DNA of 64,000 nt, taken from NCBI GenBank assembly GCA_012862575.1, contig BLSF01000081.1:62001-126000 (forward strand), read 5' to 3'. Numbering within the stretch: position 1 is the first letter of the stretch; every line of letters starts with the position of its first letter. The notes beneath the pieces are model-generated. The model did not search any database and was not told the origin of the DNA. It saw only the letters and a program-made list of their open reading frames with translations. Shown piece after piece: positions 8,747 through 18,266 of this stretch. The stretch comes from Parietichytrium sp. I65-24A. Its lineage: Eukaryota; Sar; Bigyra; Thraustochytrida; Thraustochytriidae. Made by a program: the position numbers and the translations under genes.

Positions 8747-11338
8747 ATGGAAGATAGTCCTGAAAAACCGTCTGCGCGCCATGGCGCGGGGGCATTCCCG
8801 CTCCCTCGAGCGTCCACGGCCCTGAAGCGAGCAAAGGCCTCGGCGCGCTCCGCCAAGCAGCGCATGAAGGGTATGAAGAAGAACACGAGCGGGGTCAACC
8901 TTTTGGGGCACGGCATGGGCCGCCGAAAGAGTCAGACGGGCTTGATGCAAGAAGCGGTTGCCTCTCCGGTTGGGCAACTGACGAGTATCTCTCTCTCTGG
9001 TTTCATGTACAAAAGGCGCAGTGGCATGACCGGTCTTGCCGCGTCTCTCTTTCACCAGAGTGAGTCGTGGACGGAGCGAAAGTTCGGGGGGAGGCTTTGG
9101 ATTCTTCGATATTTTGTGCTCAAGAACGGTGTCATCTCCTACTATGATGTGCCCAAACACGTAAGAGAGGTAGAAGAGACTCTGTTGGGCCAGCGAGGCC
9201 CTCCAACCGCAGACGAGCTACTTGAGCACTGCCAACAATTTGTGCCGGAGGCGGGAAAGGAGCGCGGCTCGATCGAGTTGGGGAGAACTGGAGTACAGCT
9301 GAGAATGTCTTTCGGGCACTCCAGTCAATTTACCAACTTCATGAACGGCGTGCCGAACGCAAGTAGCGAAAAGTTGGCAGGCACACACACTACCCCTGCC
9401 AGTGCTCCCGGAGCTTCCTCTAGCACGGCGCAAAGTGCTGGTCCTGGAGCACACGGCCCGGGAGCTGCAAATCTTACAAAGTCAGGAACTCCGCGGCAGC
9501 AGCGAACTACGGCGGGAGATAGAGCGAATATGTCGGATGACCAAGCTGACGATCCGGATGCTCCCGGACTGATCGAGGCGCCAACCTTGGAAGATCATTC
9601 TTCGGCCAAAATTTTGCTCTCATCCGACTCTGCGTTACCTCAGAGCCCGAATGCAGCTCCTCACCACGTGCCAGACACAAGGTCGCCGAGTCCGTACCAG
9701 CTCGAAATTGTGTACAATAACATGCTGAACCCGAAAGAGTGGCAGTCATGGACTTTGTGCGCGATGGACCGCAAATCTTTCTTTCGCTGGACGCGTTCCA
9801 TATCGAGTGTCATCTACGCTCCGCGTGGGCAAGGAAATGTTCACCTTCCTGATGACGACCTCTCGGAAGATGACACCGAAGACATGGAGGCGCATCAGTC
9901 AAGCGGGAATCTCGAGGTCTGCAGTCCACGGACGGATGGCTCAGGGCGTGTTGTATACGAAAGTCCAATGGGTTCACTTGCTCTGGATGAGTTTGACTTT
10001 GTCCATGATGATGACGAGTATATGTCTGATGAATCGGAAGCGCCCACGTGGAAGAAGGCCCTAAAGTTCCTTTACAACAAGCAAATTCAGATTGCCACGG
10101 CACTGTGCTTTAGTAACACCATCCTTCTTGCTCGGGAGGAGATATCCTCCGTGGTTTCTCTCATGGTTCTCACCTTGGTCTCGCTCTTAATCATATGGAA
10201 GGTGCAGGATATCTCCGATGCGATAGGGGGGGGCTCGCGTATTCGCAGGGCACCAAATCAACTTGCGATCAAGACGCCAGCGTCCCCGCCCCGTGCCGTC
10301 GGGCCAGTCACAAGCACACATGCTGAGCACTTTACTCACCAGCCCTCTGCTGACAAAGCCGAATCTGCTGGCTCAGACAGCGCCTCCTTGCCGAATGCTT
10401 CACCCGCACAAGGCGAGGAGTCCGGCTCCTTCAGCCCTTCTTCAGCTCCAGGGGGTGGTTCGGCTCGGCAAGGTCCCATTTCAACCATGGGATTGCCCCA
10501 GAGGAAACGCGTTGGAGGACTGACTTTACCTTACATTCCGCGGTCAAGTGTGACCAAAGATGCGCAACATTATTGGACTGACTGTGAAGATTCTGTGCTA
10601 AACGTCCGTGTCGGCCCTGACTACAAGATAAACAAGCAAAAGGCGCCCACCAAACCGGCGCTCTTCAAAACCATTGGCATTGACCTCTTCGACGGTGAAA
10701 AGAAAATCAGCGACATGCTCAAGAAAGTCGCCCTTCCGTTCGACAAATGTGCCGATAAAGCCAGTATCCCAGAGCCCTTCCCGCATCTATTGATTATGAA
10801 CTTCCAGCTTCCCAAACCAGGATGCTCAACATTGAGCTCTGCAGACGGGCCGGGCTATACTTTCCCGCTGTACTACACCCCCTCCGCGGAAATGATCAAA
10901 CTCGCCAATGACATGAATGAGAGTAAATTTGTGGAGCCCTCGATCCGCCTGCTAAAGCGTTGGTTCGCCGAGTGTGAAACCAATCAGGCAATGAAGGAGA
11001 GGCTAAAGCTCGTGGGATATATTTTAAACCCAGATGAGTGCGGCCTCCCAGGATGGACTCAGGGATACAATGGCAAGCCTGTGATGATCCGCAAGTCTGG
11101 AACTGTATACAAAGACGCCGGTCTTCGTGTTTTTGAGATGGCCATTGACTTGCGCATGTGGGGATTCATGACCCGCAAAGGGGTGTCTGCATTGTTGCCA
11201 AATGCGCTGGCAAAGATGGACTTTATTGTCTCTTTGGTCGTGCAGGGAGAAGAAAATGACGAGTTGCCAGAGCGCGTCATGACCGCGAGCCACGTATCCT
11301 ATTTGCATACAGACCGAGCTTGCACTCTCGCCCCGTGA
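8747..11338 (+). CDS. PH and EDR2 C-terminal domain (DUF1336) lipid-binding protein
   Basis: An 863-residue protein. Near 83-165 are the first strands of a PH domain (SGFMYKRR, then GGRLWILRYFVLKNGVISYY); its last strand and C-terminal helix (EWQSWTLCAMDRKSFFRWT) appear only near 325-357, so some 150 low-complexity residues seem to be inserted in the PH fold. Residues about 445-487 hold a long hydrophobic stretch, perhaps a membrane hairpin. Residues from about 607 to 850 match the EDR2 C-terminal domain, starting HYWTDCEDSVLNVRVGPDY and including LLIMNFQLP and SPSIRLLKRW-like helices. Family members bind phosphoinositides and act at endomembranes or mitochondria in plants and protists. I start it at the ATG at 8747. 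A membrane-lipid sensing or transfer role is inference. Confidence 0.87.
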   Translation: MEDSPEKPSARHGAGAFPLPRASTALKRAKASARSAKQRMKGMKKNTSGVNLLGHGMGRRKSQTGLMQEAVASPVGQLTSISLSGFMYKRRSGMTGLAASLFHQSESWTERKFGGRLWILRYFVLKNGVISYYDVPKHVREVEETLLGQRGPPTADELLEHCQQFVPEAGKERGSIELGRTGVQLRMSFGHSSQFTNFMNGVPNASSEKLAGTHTTPASAPGASSSTAQSAGPGAHGPGAANLTKSGTPRQQRTTAGDRANMSDDQADDPDAPGLIEAPTLEDHSSAKILLSSDSALPQSPNAAPHHVPDTRSPSPYQLEIVYNNMLNPKEWQSWTLCAMDRKSFFRWTRSISSVIYAPRGQGNVHLPDDDLSEDDTEDMEAHQSSGNLEVCSPRTDGSGRVVYESPMGSLALDEFDFVHDDDEYMSDESEAPTWKKALKFLYNKQIQIATALCFSNTILLAREEISSVVSLMVLTLVSLLIIWKVQDISDAIGGGSRIRRAPNQLAIKTPASPPRAVGPVTSTHAEHFTHQPSADKAESAGSDSASLPNASPAQGEESGSFSPSSAPGGGSARQGPISTMGLPQRKRVGGLTLPYIPRSSVTKDAQHYWTDCEDSVLNVRVGPDYKINKQKAPTKPALFKTIGIDLFDGEKKISDMLKKVALPFDKCADKASIPEPFPHLLIMNFQLPKPGCSTLSSADGPGYTFPLYYTPSAEMIKLANDMNESKFVEPSIRLLKRWFAECETNQAMKERLKLVGYILNPDECGLPGWTQGYNGKPVMIRKSGTVYKDAGLRVFEMAIDLRMWGFMTRKGVSALLPNALAKMDFIVSLVVQGEENDELPERVMTASHVSYLHTDRACTLAP

Positions 11339-11784
11339 TTGACAATGTCGTTCGCCACTTGATCGACCGTATTACTTCTCCTCTCGAGTCGCGAAAGTAT
11401 CAGTTCGCCGTATTGCCTTTTGGGGACTCGAGTGTTTATTTGCTTTTGATTTTAAAACCATGTACAACTTGCTCCATCGTTGTATTGTTATATTTATTTT
11501 TATTTTGACTTTCTCGTATTGCTTTTAAATGACGTGGAGTGCAGTCAGTCCTTTATATAATAATTCCTTTTAAAAAAGACGGAAAATGCACTTACACATT
11601 GAAGGTTTAAACTCTACAGTCTCTTTGAAATACAACAGCAGCCGCCTTCCTGCCTCTTTCGAGATCTCGTGGCGCGCCGGGAGCCAATAGCAAGCTGCAT
11701 GCTTCCCACTCAACCGACATACAGTACGCAAACTGTTATTAAATTAGAAGAACGCACCAGATCAAAAATGTTCATTCCTCACAG
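11339..11784. other. convergent 3' spacer
   Basis: AT-rich spacer between convergent genes, presumably both 3' UTRs. Nothing else seen. Confidence 0.5.
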
Positions 11785-12495
11785 TCAGTCCAAGCGAGAA
11801 ATCAGGACATTTGCACAGCAGTAGCCAATCGCAAGGCGGTCCTTCTGCGTGCTGGCCACAACCCATCTCCCGCACTCCACGCACTCCAGCATGAGAGGAT
11901 CGACCTCCTCCACCTCAAACATTGTTGCCAACTCGGAGACCGTCTTTGTGTGGTCTTCATTTCGGCAGACTCTTTCTGAACTATATGTTTCCTTCGCATG
12001 CTCATTCGCCGAGCGCCATTCAGAGCTCCACGTTCTCTTGAGAGAGTCTTGAGTATTATTCTTCATATCAGAGCCTCTGGAGGACCGGAGCTGGGTCTTG
12101 GATTCCTCTTCTCCTTTTTGCCAAGCCATCAGCAACAGTTGCGTCTCTTTGCACTTTTCGAGCTGTTCCTTTAGGAACGATGACATGTCGATGCTCGAGG
12201 TGATCTGCATTGTGGGTTTCTGGCCTCCACTGCCCAGGAGATCCCCGCCATTTTCACGGTCATCGACCTCTTTCGACACGCATGTGCGCAGGCCTTTCTC
12301 CTCCACGACGGCCTCAACGAACAGCTTGCGGTTTTCCATGTACAAGTCCTTCAAGGCCTTGTACGCATCTTCTTGACTCGCCGAGAAACTATCCACCAGC
12401 TCCAGCTCCCTCCGTTTGACGCTCTCGGCCAGGTCTGGCAATGCGAACTCTGCCGCGACGGAATGCTCCTCCATCATGACCTGCGCGTGCTCCAT
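11785..12495 (-). CDS. hypothetical protein with C-terminal cysteine motif
   Basis: A 236-residue protein I do not recognise. It starts at the ATG at 12495. The middle is highly charged and predicted helical (EQLEKCKETQLLLMAWQK). The C-terminal 40 residues contain CVECGRWVV and GYCCANV, a C-x2-C followed about 18 residues later by CC, which could be a small metal site. Charged, low-Leu-bias codon content and an uninterrupted frame argue for a real gene, but there is no family match from sight. It may have further 5' exons. Confidence 0.6.
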   Translation of the reverse strand: MEHAQVMMEEHSVAAEFALPDLAESVKRRELELVDSFSASQEDAYKALKDLYMENRKLFVEAVVEEKGLRTCVSKEVDDRENGGDLLGSGGQKPTMQITSSIDMSSFLKEQLEKCKETQLLLMAWQKGEEESKTQLRSSRGSDMKNNTQDSLKRTWSSEWRSANEHAKETYSSERVCRNEDHTKTVSELATMFEVEEVDPLMLECVECGRWVVASTQKDRLAIGYCCANVLISRLD

Positions 12496-13707
12496 GCCCT
12501 ATGTATTATGCTCGCGATGACATCGCTCGCCCACTTGGCGTCCAAGTCAATCGTCAAGGCCAGACAGCGACTCAGCTGTGCGAGCCCAATGTGAAGAGAT
12601 CGCTCGAGTGGTCTGCGGCATATCCGGTCACATGGATAGACTTCTATATACTTGCGTGTGCACAATTTCTGCCCAAGTAGCACTAGAGAAGTTTGATTGC
12701 AAAAGATTGGAAAAGTGTTGCACCTTTGGTCGTGAGGTTGTCTCTCCAGAAGTCATCGCCAATACAAACCCAATCGAATTAAAGCAGAACATGACAGAAT
12801 GCGACAGAGCAGAACAGGATGATGGCTTGTGTTGATGGTTTCTCGGCTTATCTGGTGGCAGCCAAGCCGCTGTGGAGAAAGGCGACTCTGGAGGATTGTT
12901 TCACTATCAATCAAAACAAATTTCCATGCACAATCGAGTCGAATGACGTTCACACTGATTCGCAACCCTAAAGTCCCCTTGAACTCGTCGTCTCATTCGT
13001 CGAGCTGGTATCCAGTGCCTTTGACTGTTTCATTCTCACGTGCAAAAATTGGTATCTTGTGTAAATTTCACAAAGTGTTCAATTGACAGACTTTCCCAGT
13101 TTCATAGTCTCGGAGTTCGACGTCGTGGCGCGTTGTCACATGAACGGATTTCTCGTTCACGATACTGCCCTCCATTACGCACGTTTCGCCAACTTAACCG
13201 TAATTATTCGTCACATTGGACCTCTTCATGACGATAACCCATAGTAATTCTCCACGTTCTGCACTTTTCTGCATATTTCTGCACGTTACTCATCGTCCAC
13301 AGCCTGTACTACTCATTTCACGTCACACATACTCCCTTGTGACGCGATTCGCGAAAAAGCAACCCAGAGGGAATCGAAAAGATCGGCGCTAGCCCAGACG
13401 CTTCTTACTGTTTACATTAGCCAGTGCAGCTAGCGAGTCTCGTGCGTATCCTTTTCCAAAACTGACTCTCTCTAAGAAGCGCGTAGTCGCGAGGACACCT
13501 GGGACGACAAAAGATCCGTTGGGCGGTACGGCGGCGTACGTCACGGTGGGACGATCTCGTTCGTTCCTTTTGGTGTGGAGTGTGTGGAGTGGGACAAACA
13601 CTAGGCCTCGGAGTGGCGCAAGTTGGTTGGAGTTGTGGATCGCGTGTGTAGAAAATAGTAGATTTGAGTGGAGAAGTTGGGGCACAGGAAGCACAGGACA
13701 CGGGAAA
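12496..13707. other. divergent intergenic region
   Basis: Separates the hypothetical gene (minus) from the epsin gene (plus) and must contain both promoters. Short GTGGAGTG-type direct repeats occur near 13574-13590. No gene or RNA is recognised. Confidence 0.45.
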
Positions 13708-15479
13708 ATGGACTACTTTGACAAAGCGAAGGACCTGTACAATCAGGCGGTGAAGGCCGTGTCGAAGACGGAGACGGAGAAGAAGTTGGCAGAAGCATTG
13801 TCCAATGCGAACTGGGGCGCAAGTACGACGTTGCTGCGCGAGATTGCGAATTTGACGCATGATTATCAAGAGTACTCGGTGGTGATGAGGGAGGTGTTTG
13901 ACACGCTGTCGCAGCAGCCAAAGTACTGGAGGCAGATCTTTAAGGCGCTCACACTACTCGAGTATCTGGTCAAGAACGGCGCAGAGAGGTGTGTTCAGGA
14001 AGCGAAAGATCGTATCCATCAGATCAGGACCTTGACCGGGTTTAGTTTCTATCACGATGGTGGCGAGAAGGGCGCTGGTGTCAGAGAAAAGGCGAAAGCT
14101 CTTGTCGAGCTTTTGGGTAAGTTTTTCCATGTGGGACCAGATGGAGTGTTTGGCTCCTGCGATGATGGATCTTTGCACTGATGGTTTCCTTTTTTTTTTT
14201 TTTTTCCCCTCTCGTAGGCGACTCGGAGCATATTGCAGAAGAACGGGAAAGAGCGCGCGCTCTTAAAGACAAATACACTGGCATCGGCAGGGACGGACAG
14301 TTTGGAGGCTCTTCTGGCGCGGGTGGCAGCTACGAGCGCGGTGCAGGTATTGGACGGTATAATGACGACACATTTGGTGGCGACGGCCTAGACTCCAAAG
14401 AGAAGAAGAAGAAGAAAAAGAAGGAGAAGAAAAAGAAGAAGAAGCACAGCAGCGACAGTGACGACGACGATGATGATCTCTCATTCGGCGACGACAAGGC
14501 AAAACAAGATGACGACGACGACTTCGGGGACTTTGGTGGCGCTAGTTTCGAGCCTGATTTTGGCGACGACGATGATGATGATGCCGAAAGCAGCAAAAAG
14601 AGCAAGAAGAAGAAGGAAAAGAAGAAGAAGGATAAGGAGAAGAGCAAATCTAAGAGCCGTGGCCAAAGCGGTGGCGACGAGGAGGACCTCTTCGGCGGCG
14701 CCCCCGCTTCCAGTCCTGGCGGATTTGATCCTTTCAATGACGGTGGCGCCGGCAACGAGTGGTCTGGGTTTGAGTCTGCTCCAGCTCCTGCTCCCATGCA
14801 GCCACCGCCGCAACAACACCGGCTCTCAGGGTCGGGATCCGACTTTGGAGACTTTGACGGATTCCAGCAAGCACCTGCGCCTTCTATGCCTCAGCAGCCG
14901 TCTATGCAGCAATCTGGGGGCATGGACATGTTCGGGGGCATTTCGCAGCAGCCGCCTCAGCAGCAGCAGCAGCAACCTATGAACCAGAACCCTATGGATT
15001 TCTTCGGTGGCCCTGCTCAGGCTCCTCAGGTCCAGCAACACCAGCCTATGAATCCAATGGGGGGATTTGCTCATCCAAACAGCCAAACTCCTGCGTACCC
15101 TTCTCACAACGGAAGCCATGCCCCCCACAGCACGCAGCAAAAGAGCGATCCGTGGTCTGGGCTTGTTGACCTTGGCAACCTGTCGCTTAACGACAAAAAG
15201 GACACCTCGAAGCAGTCCCCAAATTCATTGTCCCAGCGCCGCATGTCTGGCGGAAGCCCGACCTCAAACCCGCATGGCAACATGATGATGGGTGGCAACC
15301 AGCAGGCGCAAGGCATGAACATGGGTATGAGTGGCATGGGCATGGGCATGGGGCAGCAGCCCATGATGGGCCATCAACAACCGATGATGATGCCGCAACA
15401 AGGGTTCCAGCCGAACAATGGCATGCAGCAGCAGCAGCAAGCACCCAAGAAACAAGACGATGACTTTTTGCTATTTTAG
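13708..15479 (+). CDS. epsin-type ENTH-domain clathrin adaptor (2 exons)
   Basis: Exons 13708-14116 and 14218-15479, joined by a 101-nt intron (gtaagt ... T-rich tract ... tag), give a 556-residue protein. Residues 1-140 are an ENTH domain: the helices from KLAEALSNANWGAS through YWRQIFKALTLLEYLVKNGAERCV are typical, and it should bind PI(4,5)P2 and bend endocytic membrane. A Lys/Asp-rich block follows, then a Gln/Met/Gly-rich tail with adaptor motifs: GFDPFND near 305, DPW and the clathrin-box-like LVDLGNLSL near 445-460, and a C-terminal DDDFLLF. No clear NPF motif is seen, and ubiquitin-interacting motifs are not obvious. The G of codon 137 is split by the intron (G|GC), and the join restores the conserved ELLGDSEHIAEER stretch. 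Confidence 0.92.
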
Positions 15480-15884
15480 AAATAAAGACACGAAAAGGAA
15501 ATGAAGGTTTACCTCCTTTTGATCCTCTGTAACATTTTCGACCACGCTCACCTTGGTGACCAACATTCACAAGCACACAAATCCTCCTCTTCCCCTCTAC
15601 TAACAACATCTCTTATCGCCTCCACCTACGTCCTTCATAGCACTTCCTCTTACTCCTTCTTCTAACCGCCTTCCCTACCCTCCCGACCCTAAACCTCTCT
15701 AACAACCTAAGTAATTCTTCCCCTATTACATTTGTTTAACAGCCGTTACTCCATACGCCTTGATAGTCGTTCACTAACCGAAGCAACCACGCGCTAGAGA
15801 AGGCGTATGTCCGATTATCCTAACCATATACAGTCCTATGAGGAGCGCTACGAAGCAATGGCTGGCCATCCATTCAACATCATT

Positions 15885-15911
15885 CAACAACAACAACAAC
15901 AACAACAACAA
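15885..15911. repeat. (CAA)9 microsatellite
   Basis: Nine perfect CAA units about 210 bp upstream of the A49 gene. Confidence 0.9.
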
Positions 15912-15939
15912 ACTATGCGAAACTAATCCATCGTCCATA

Positions 15940-15967
15940 CATTTGACATTTGACATTCGACAATTTG
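15940..15967. repeat. 7-bp tandem array, 4 units
   Basis: CATTTGA repeated four times with drift, about 150 bp upstream of the A49 start. Each unit contains TTG or TTCG. Confidence 0.8.
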
Positions 15968-16119
15968 CAACGAGCGCCTTCGCGGACTGGGACGGGGACA
16001 CCTTGGGACACTTTGGGACGTTCGGTGGGACGCTCGGTGGGACGACGGGGACAGAATATCTTATCTCGTTATCTTGTGGGCTGCAGGTGCGTGGCGCTGG
16101 TTGCAATTGAGGTGGAGAG

Positions 16120-18051
16120 ATGGGCGAGAAGAGCAGGAAGAGGTCGCGTTCTGAGGAGGAAGAGGAGAATGGGACGGCGCTGAAGAGCAGGAAGGTGGAC
16201 AAGTCGAGTAAGGATGCGTCCAAGGAGAAGAAGAACAGAAAGAGTGTGAGTGACGAGAAGAAGAAGAACAAGAAGAAGAAGAACAAGAAGAAGGATTCAG
16301 AGTCTTCGTCATCTTCTGATTCTGATTCTGGTTCTGGTTCTGAATCGTCGTCGAGTTCGTCCTCCTCCTCGTCGTCTTCTTCTTCTTCGTCTTCCGTGGC
16401 CAGAAAGAAGTCCAGTTCGAAGAAGGACTCCAACAAGTCAAAGAAGAAGAGCAGCAAGGCGGAAGACCCAGCCGCGGAAATGTCGCCAACGACGGAGAAA
16501 GCAGTGAACGGATCCCCGGTCAAATCGAAGGACATGGACGCCATGTCTGTATCTTCGGATTCGGAGGAGGACAGTCCCAAGAACGAAAAGTCTAAGAAGA
16601 AGAAGAAGCGTGTCTCCTTCGCGTTGGAGCAGAGCGCCCGGGATGCGTCTTCGGCGGAGGAGTCGGAGGACGAAGAGGAGGACCTCAGCTTTGATATGGG
16701 GAAAGCACCCAAAGAAACCCCAAAACTCACCGCATCAGTTGCTGCTCCGCTGCCAGAGAAGGTCTCCCTGCGTGTGTCCAAGTCCTCGTCTAACAAATCC
16801 ATGATTGCCACGTTTCCCCAGTCCGAAGGGCTTTCGAAAACAGCAGCTCTCGAACTCGGGCTCTTTCGACGAGGAAGCAAGCCTCATCAGAAGATTTTAT
16901 TTGGGCGTTTGAACGAAGTCAAGTTCGAGGGAAGGAACTTTGGGCCAGGTCAGAGCTCAGACAACAAACTATGCCGCTACCTGGTCTTCAAGTACAAGCC
17001 AGACACAAAAACTGCAGAGTTGCTCAACACCGAGCCTGCATGCCAATTTCCAGTCGAGATGCACAGCTCGGTGGTCACACTACCTGAACCAAGCGTCAAC
17101 ATTAAGGATGTCCATCTGGAGGAACTTGAGGTCGAAGAGGGAGAAACCGCTATTGAAGCAGAGCAGCGCAAATCTCGAGCGCTATACTTCGACCGCACGA
17201 ATTCTCTTGTTGGCAGCTTTGGAGCGGCGAAGGCCAAAAAGAAGATCCAGTCTTACGAAATGAATAAACTTACTGGATCGGCTATGGTCACCGCTGATGA
17301 CGTCAAAGAGACGCTTAAGAGTGACAACATCGTGGTCCAGGAGAAGAGTGAGGGAATAGAGTCCTCACGCAGGGCTCTTCTGCCACCTTACCACCCCGAT
17401 GCAACCAGGGTAGCCAAGGTCTATCTTGAAAACGAGATCATTCCGGAAGCACTGAATGAAGACCTCAAGTCTTTCATGAAGAGGATGATCCCTATCGCTC
17501 GGAGCCACGAAGAAATTGGCAAGCTGGAGGAGAAGAACCGAATCAGCGTTATCGTCGCTGAAAACTTTCACAAGATGGCCGACGGCCACATCGAGGACAA
17601 GAAATTGCTCAAGAAGATGCTTCGTTTGTTGTGCTTTGCAGAAGTGCTCATTAGATTTTATCGCAGCCGGAAACAACTCACTCAGATGGATGTGGAGAAG
17701 CTGCCGGCGAGGCTCGGTGGTGTGTCTGACGCCTTCCTGGCTTGGCTTCTGGACACTTTCACGGAAAAGACCAGTGGAGATTACACGAGATCGCAAAAGA
17801 TGACCGACCGCCTCATCCTGCGGATTTTCGCTACAGTCCTCATCCTGGAGGGATTCAAGTTGAATCCTGACAAGGTGAACAGCTTGGCGGCATCTTTCTC
17901 TCAGCCCGTCAAGTGGGTAGAAAACTATTTGCGCGAGCTCGGCTGTAAGGTGACCACCAAAGGAAAGCGTGGAGACGGAAAGACCGCAGAGCTCACGATT
18001 CCACTCACGTTTCCAGACTATAGCGCTGCTGGCAAGAGACGCCCTCGTTAG
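16120..18051 (+). CDS. RPA49: RNA polymerase I subunit A49 (RPA49/POLR1E)
   Basis: A 643-residue homologue of the Pol I subunit that with A34.5 forms a TFIIF/TFIIE-like module aiding initiation and elongation on rDNA. The dimerisation part starts near 248 (LFRRGSKPHQ, KYLVFKYKPDT-like strands near 285). The C-terminal tandem winged-helix part runs from about 419 (LLPPYHPDATRVAKVYLEN) to about 625 (SQPVKWVENYLRELGC). The first 225 residues are an extension absent from yeast A49 (about 415 residues): Lys-rich clusters flank a run of some 40 Ser/Asp/Gly residues, like nucleolar NOPP140-type proteins. Start at the ATG at 16120; no introns. It converges with the acetyltransferase gene, 215 bp apart. 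Confidence 0.92.
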   Translation: MGEKSRKRSRSEEEEENGTALKSRKVDKSSKDASKEKKNRKSVSDEKKKNKKKKNKKKDSESSSSSDSDSGSGSESSSSSSSSSSSSSSSSSVARKKSSSKKDSNKSKKKSSKAEDPAAEMSPTTEKAVNGSPVKSKDMDAMSVSSDSEEDSPKNEKSKKKKKRVSFALEQSARDASSAEESEDEEEDLSFDMGKAPKETPKLTASVAAPLPEKVSLRVSKSSSNKSMIATFPQSEGLSKTAALELGLFRRGSKPHQKILFGRLNEVKFEGRNFGPGQSSDNKLCRYLVFKYKPDTKTAELLNTEPACQFPVEMHSSVVTLPEPSVNIKDVHLEELEVEEGETAIEAEQRKSRALYFDRTNSLVGSFGAAKAKKKIQSYEMNKLTGSAMVTADDVKETLKSDNIVVQEKSEGIESSRRALLPPYHPDATRVAKVYLENEIIPEALNEDLKSFMKRMIPIARSHEEIGKLEEKNRISVIVAENFHKMADGHIEDKKLLKKMLRLLCFAEVLIRFYRSRKQLTQMDVEKLPARLGGVSDAFLAWLLDTFTEKTSGDYTRSQKMTDRLILRIFATVLILEGFKLNPDKVNSLAASFSQPVKWVENYLRELGCKVTTKGKRGDGKTAELTIPLTFPDYSAAGKRRPR

Positions 18052-18266
18052 GGGACCATACAGTAGCAGCATCTGTGCAGATCAGCAGCTCCACCAACTT
18101 TCCTCCCCCGCTGGCCACAGGTTTATTAGTAGTGGAACCAGTTGACATCTTGTGAATCGTTTTGCCGCTAATTGGTGGTCGACTTGTCTCAGCGCAGCGT
18201 GAAACATCGCCACGACGTCGAAATCAGCACTCGAGAGAGAAAGGCAACTCTGCAAATGAGAGATGG

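Larger units (their letters stand above)
15480..16119. other. intergenic spacer
   Basis: Between epsin and the A49 gene, pyrimidine- and CTA-rich from 15540 to 15790. It holds a (CAA)9 run, a 7-bp array and a loose GGTGGGACG repeat at about 16023-16052. Confidence 0.5.

Noticed and set aside
8101-8916. 271-codon minus-strand frame overlapping the EDR2 gene start
   Set aside because: No conserved motif, low-complexity, and it overlaps the supported plus-strand coding start.
15774-16880. 368-codon minus-strand frame over the A49 N-terminus
   Set aside because: Phe/Ser/Glu runs are the complement of Lys/Ser repeats in A49.
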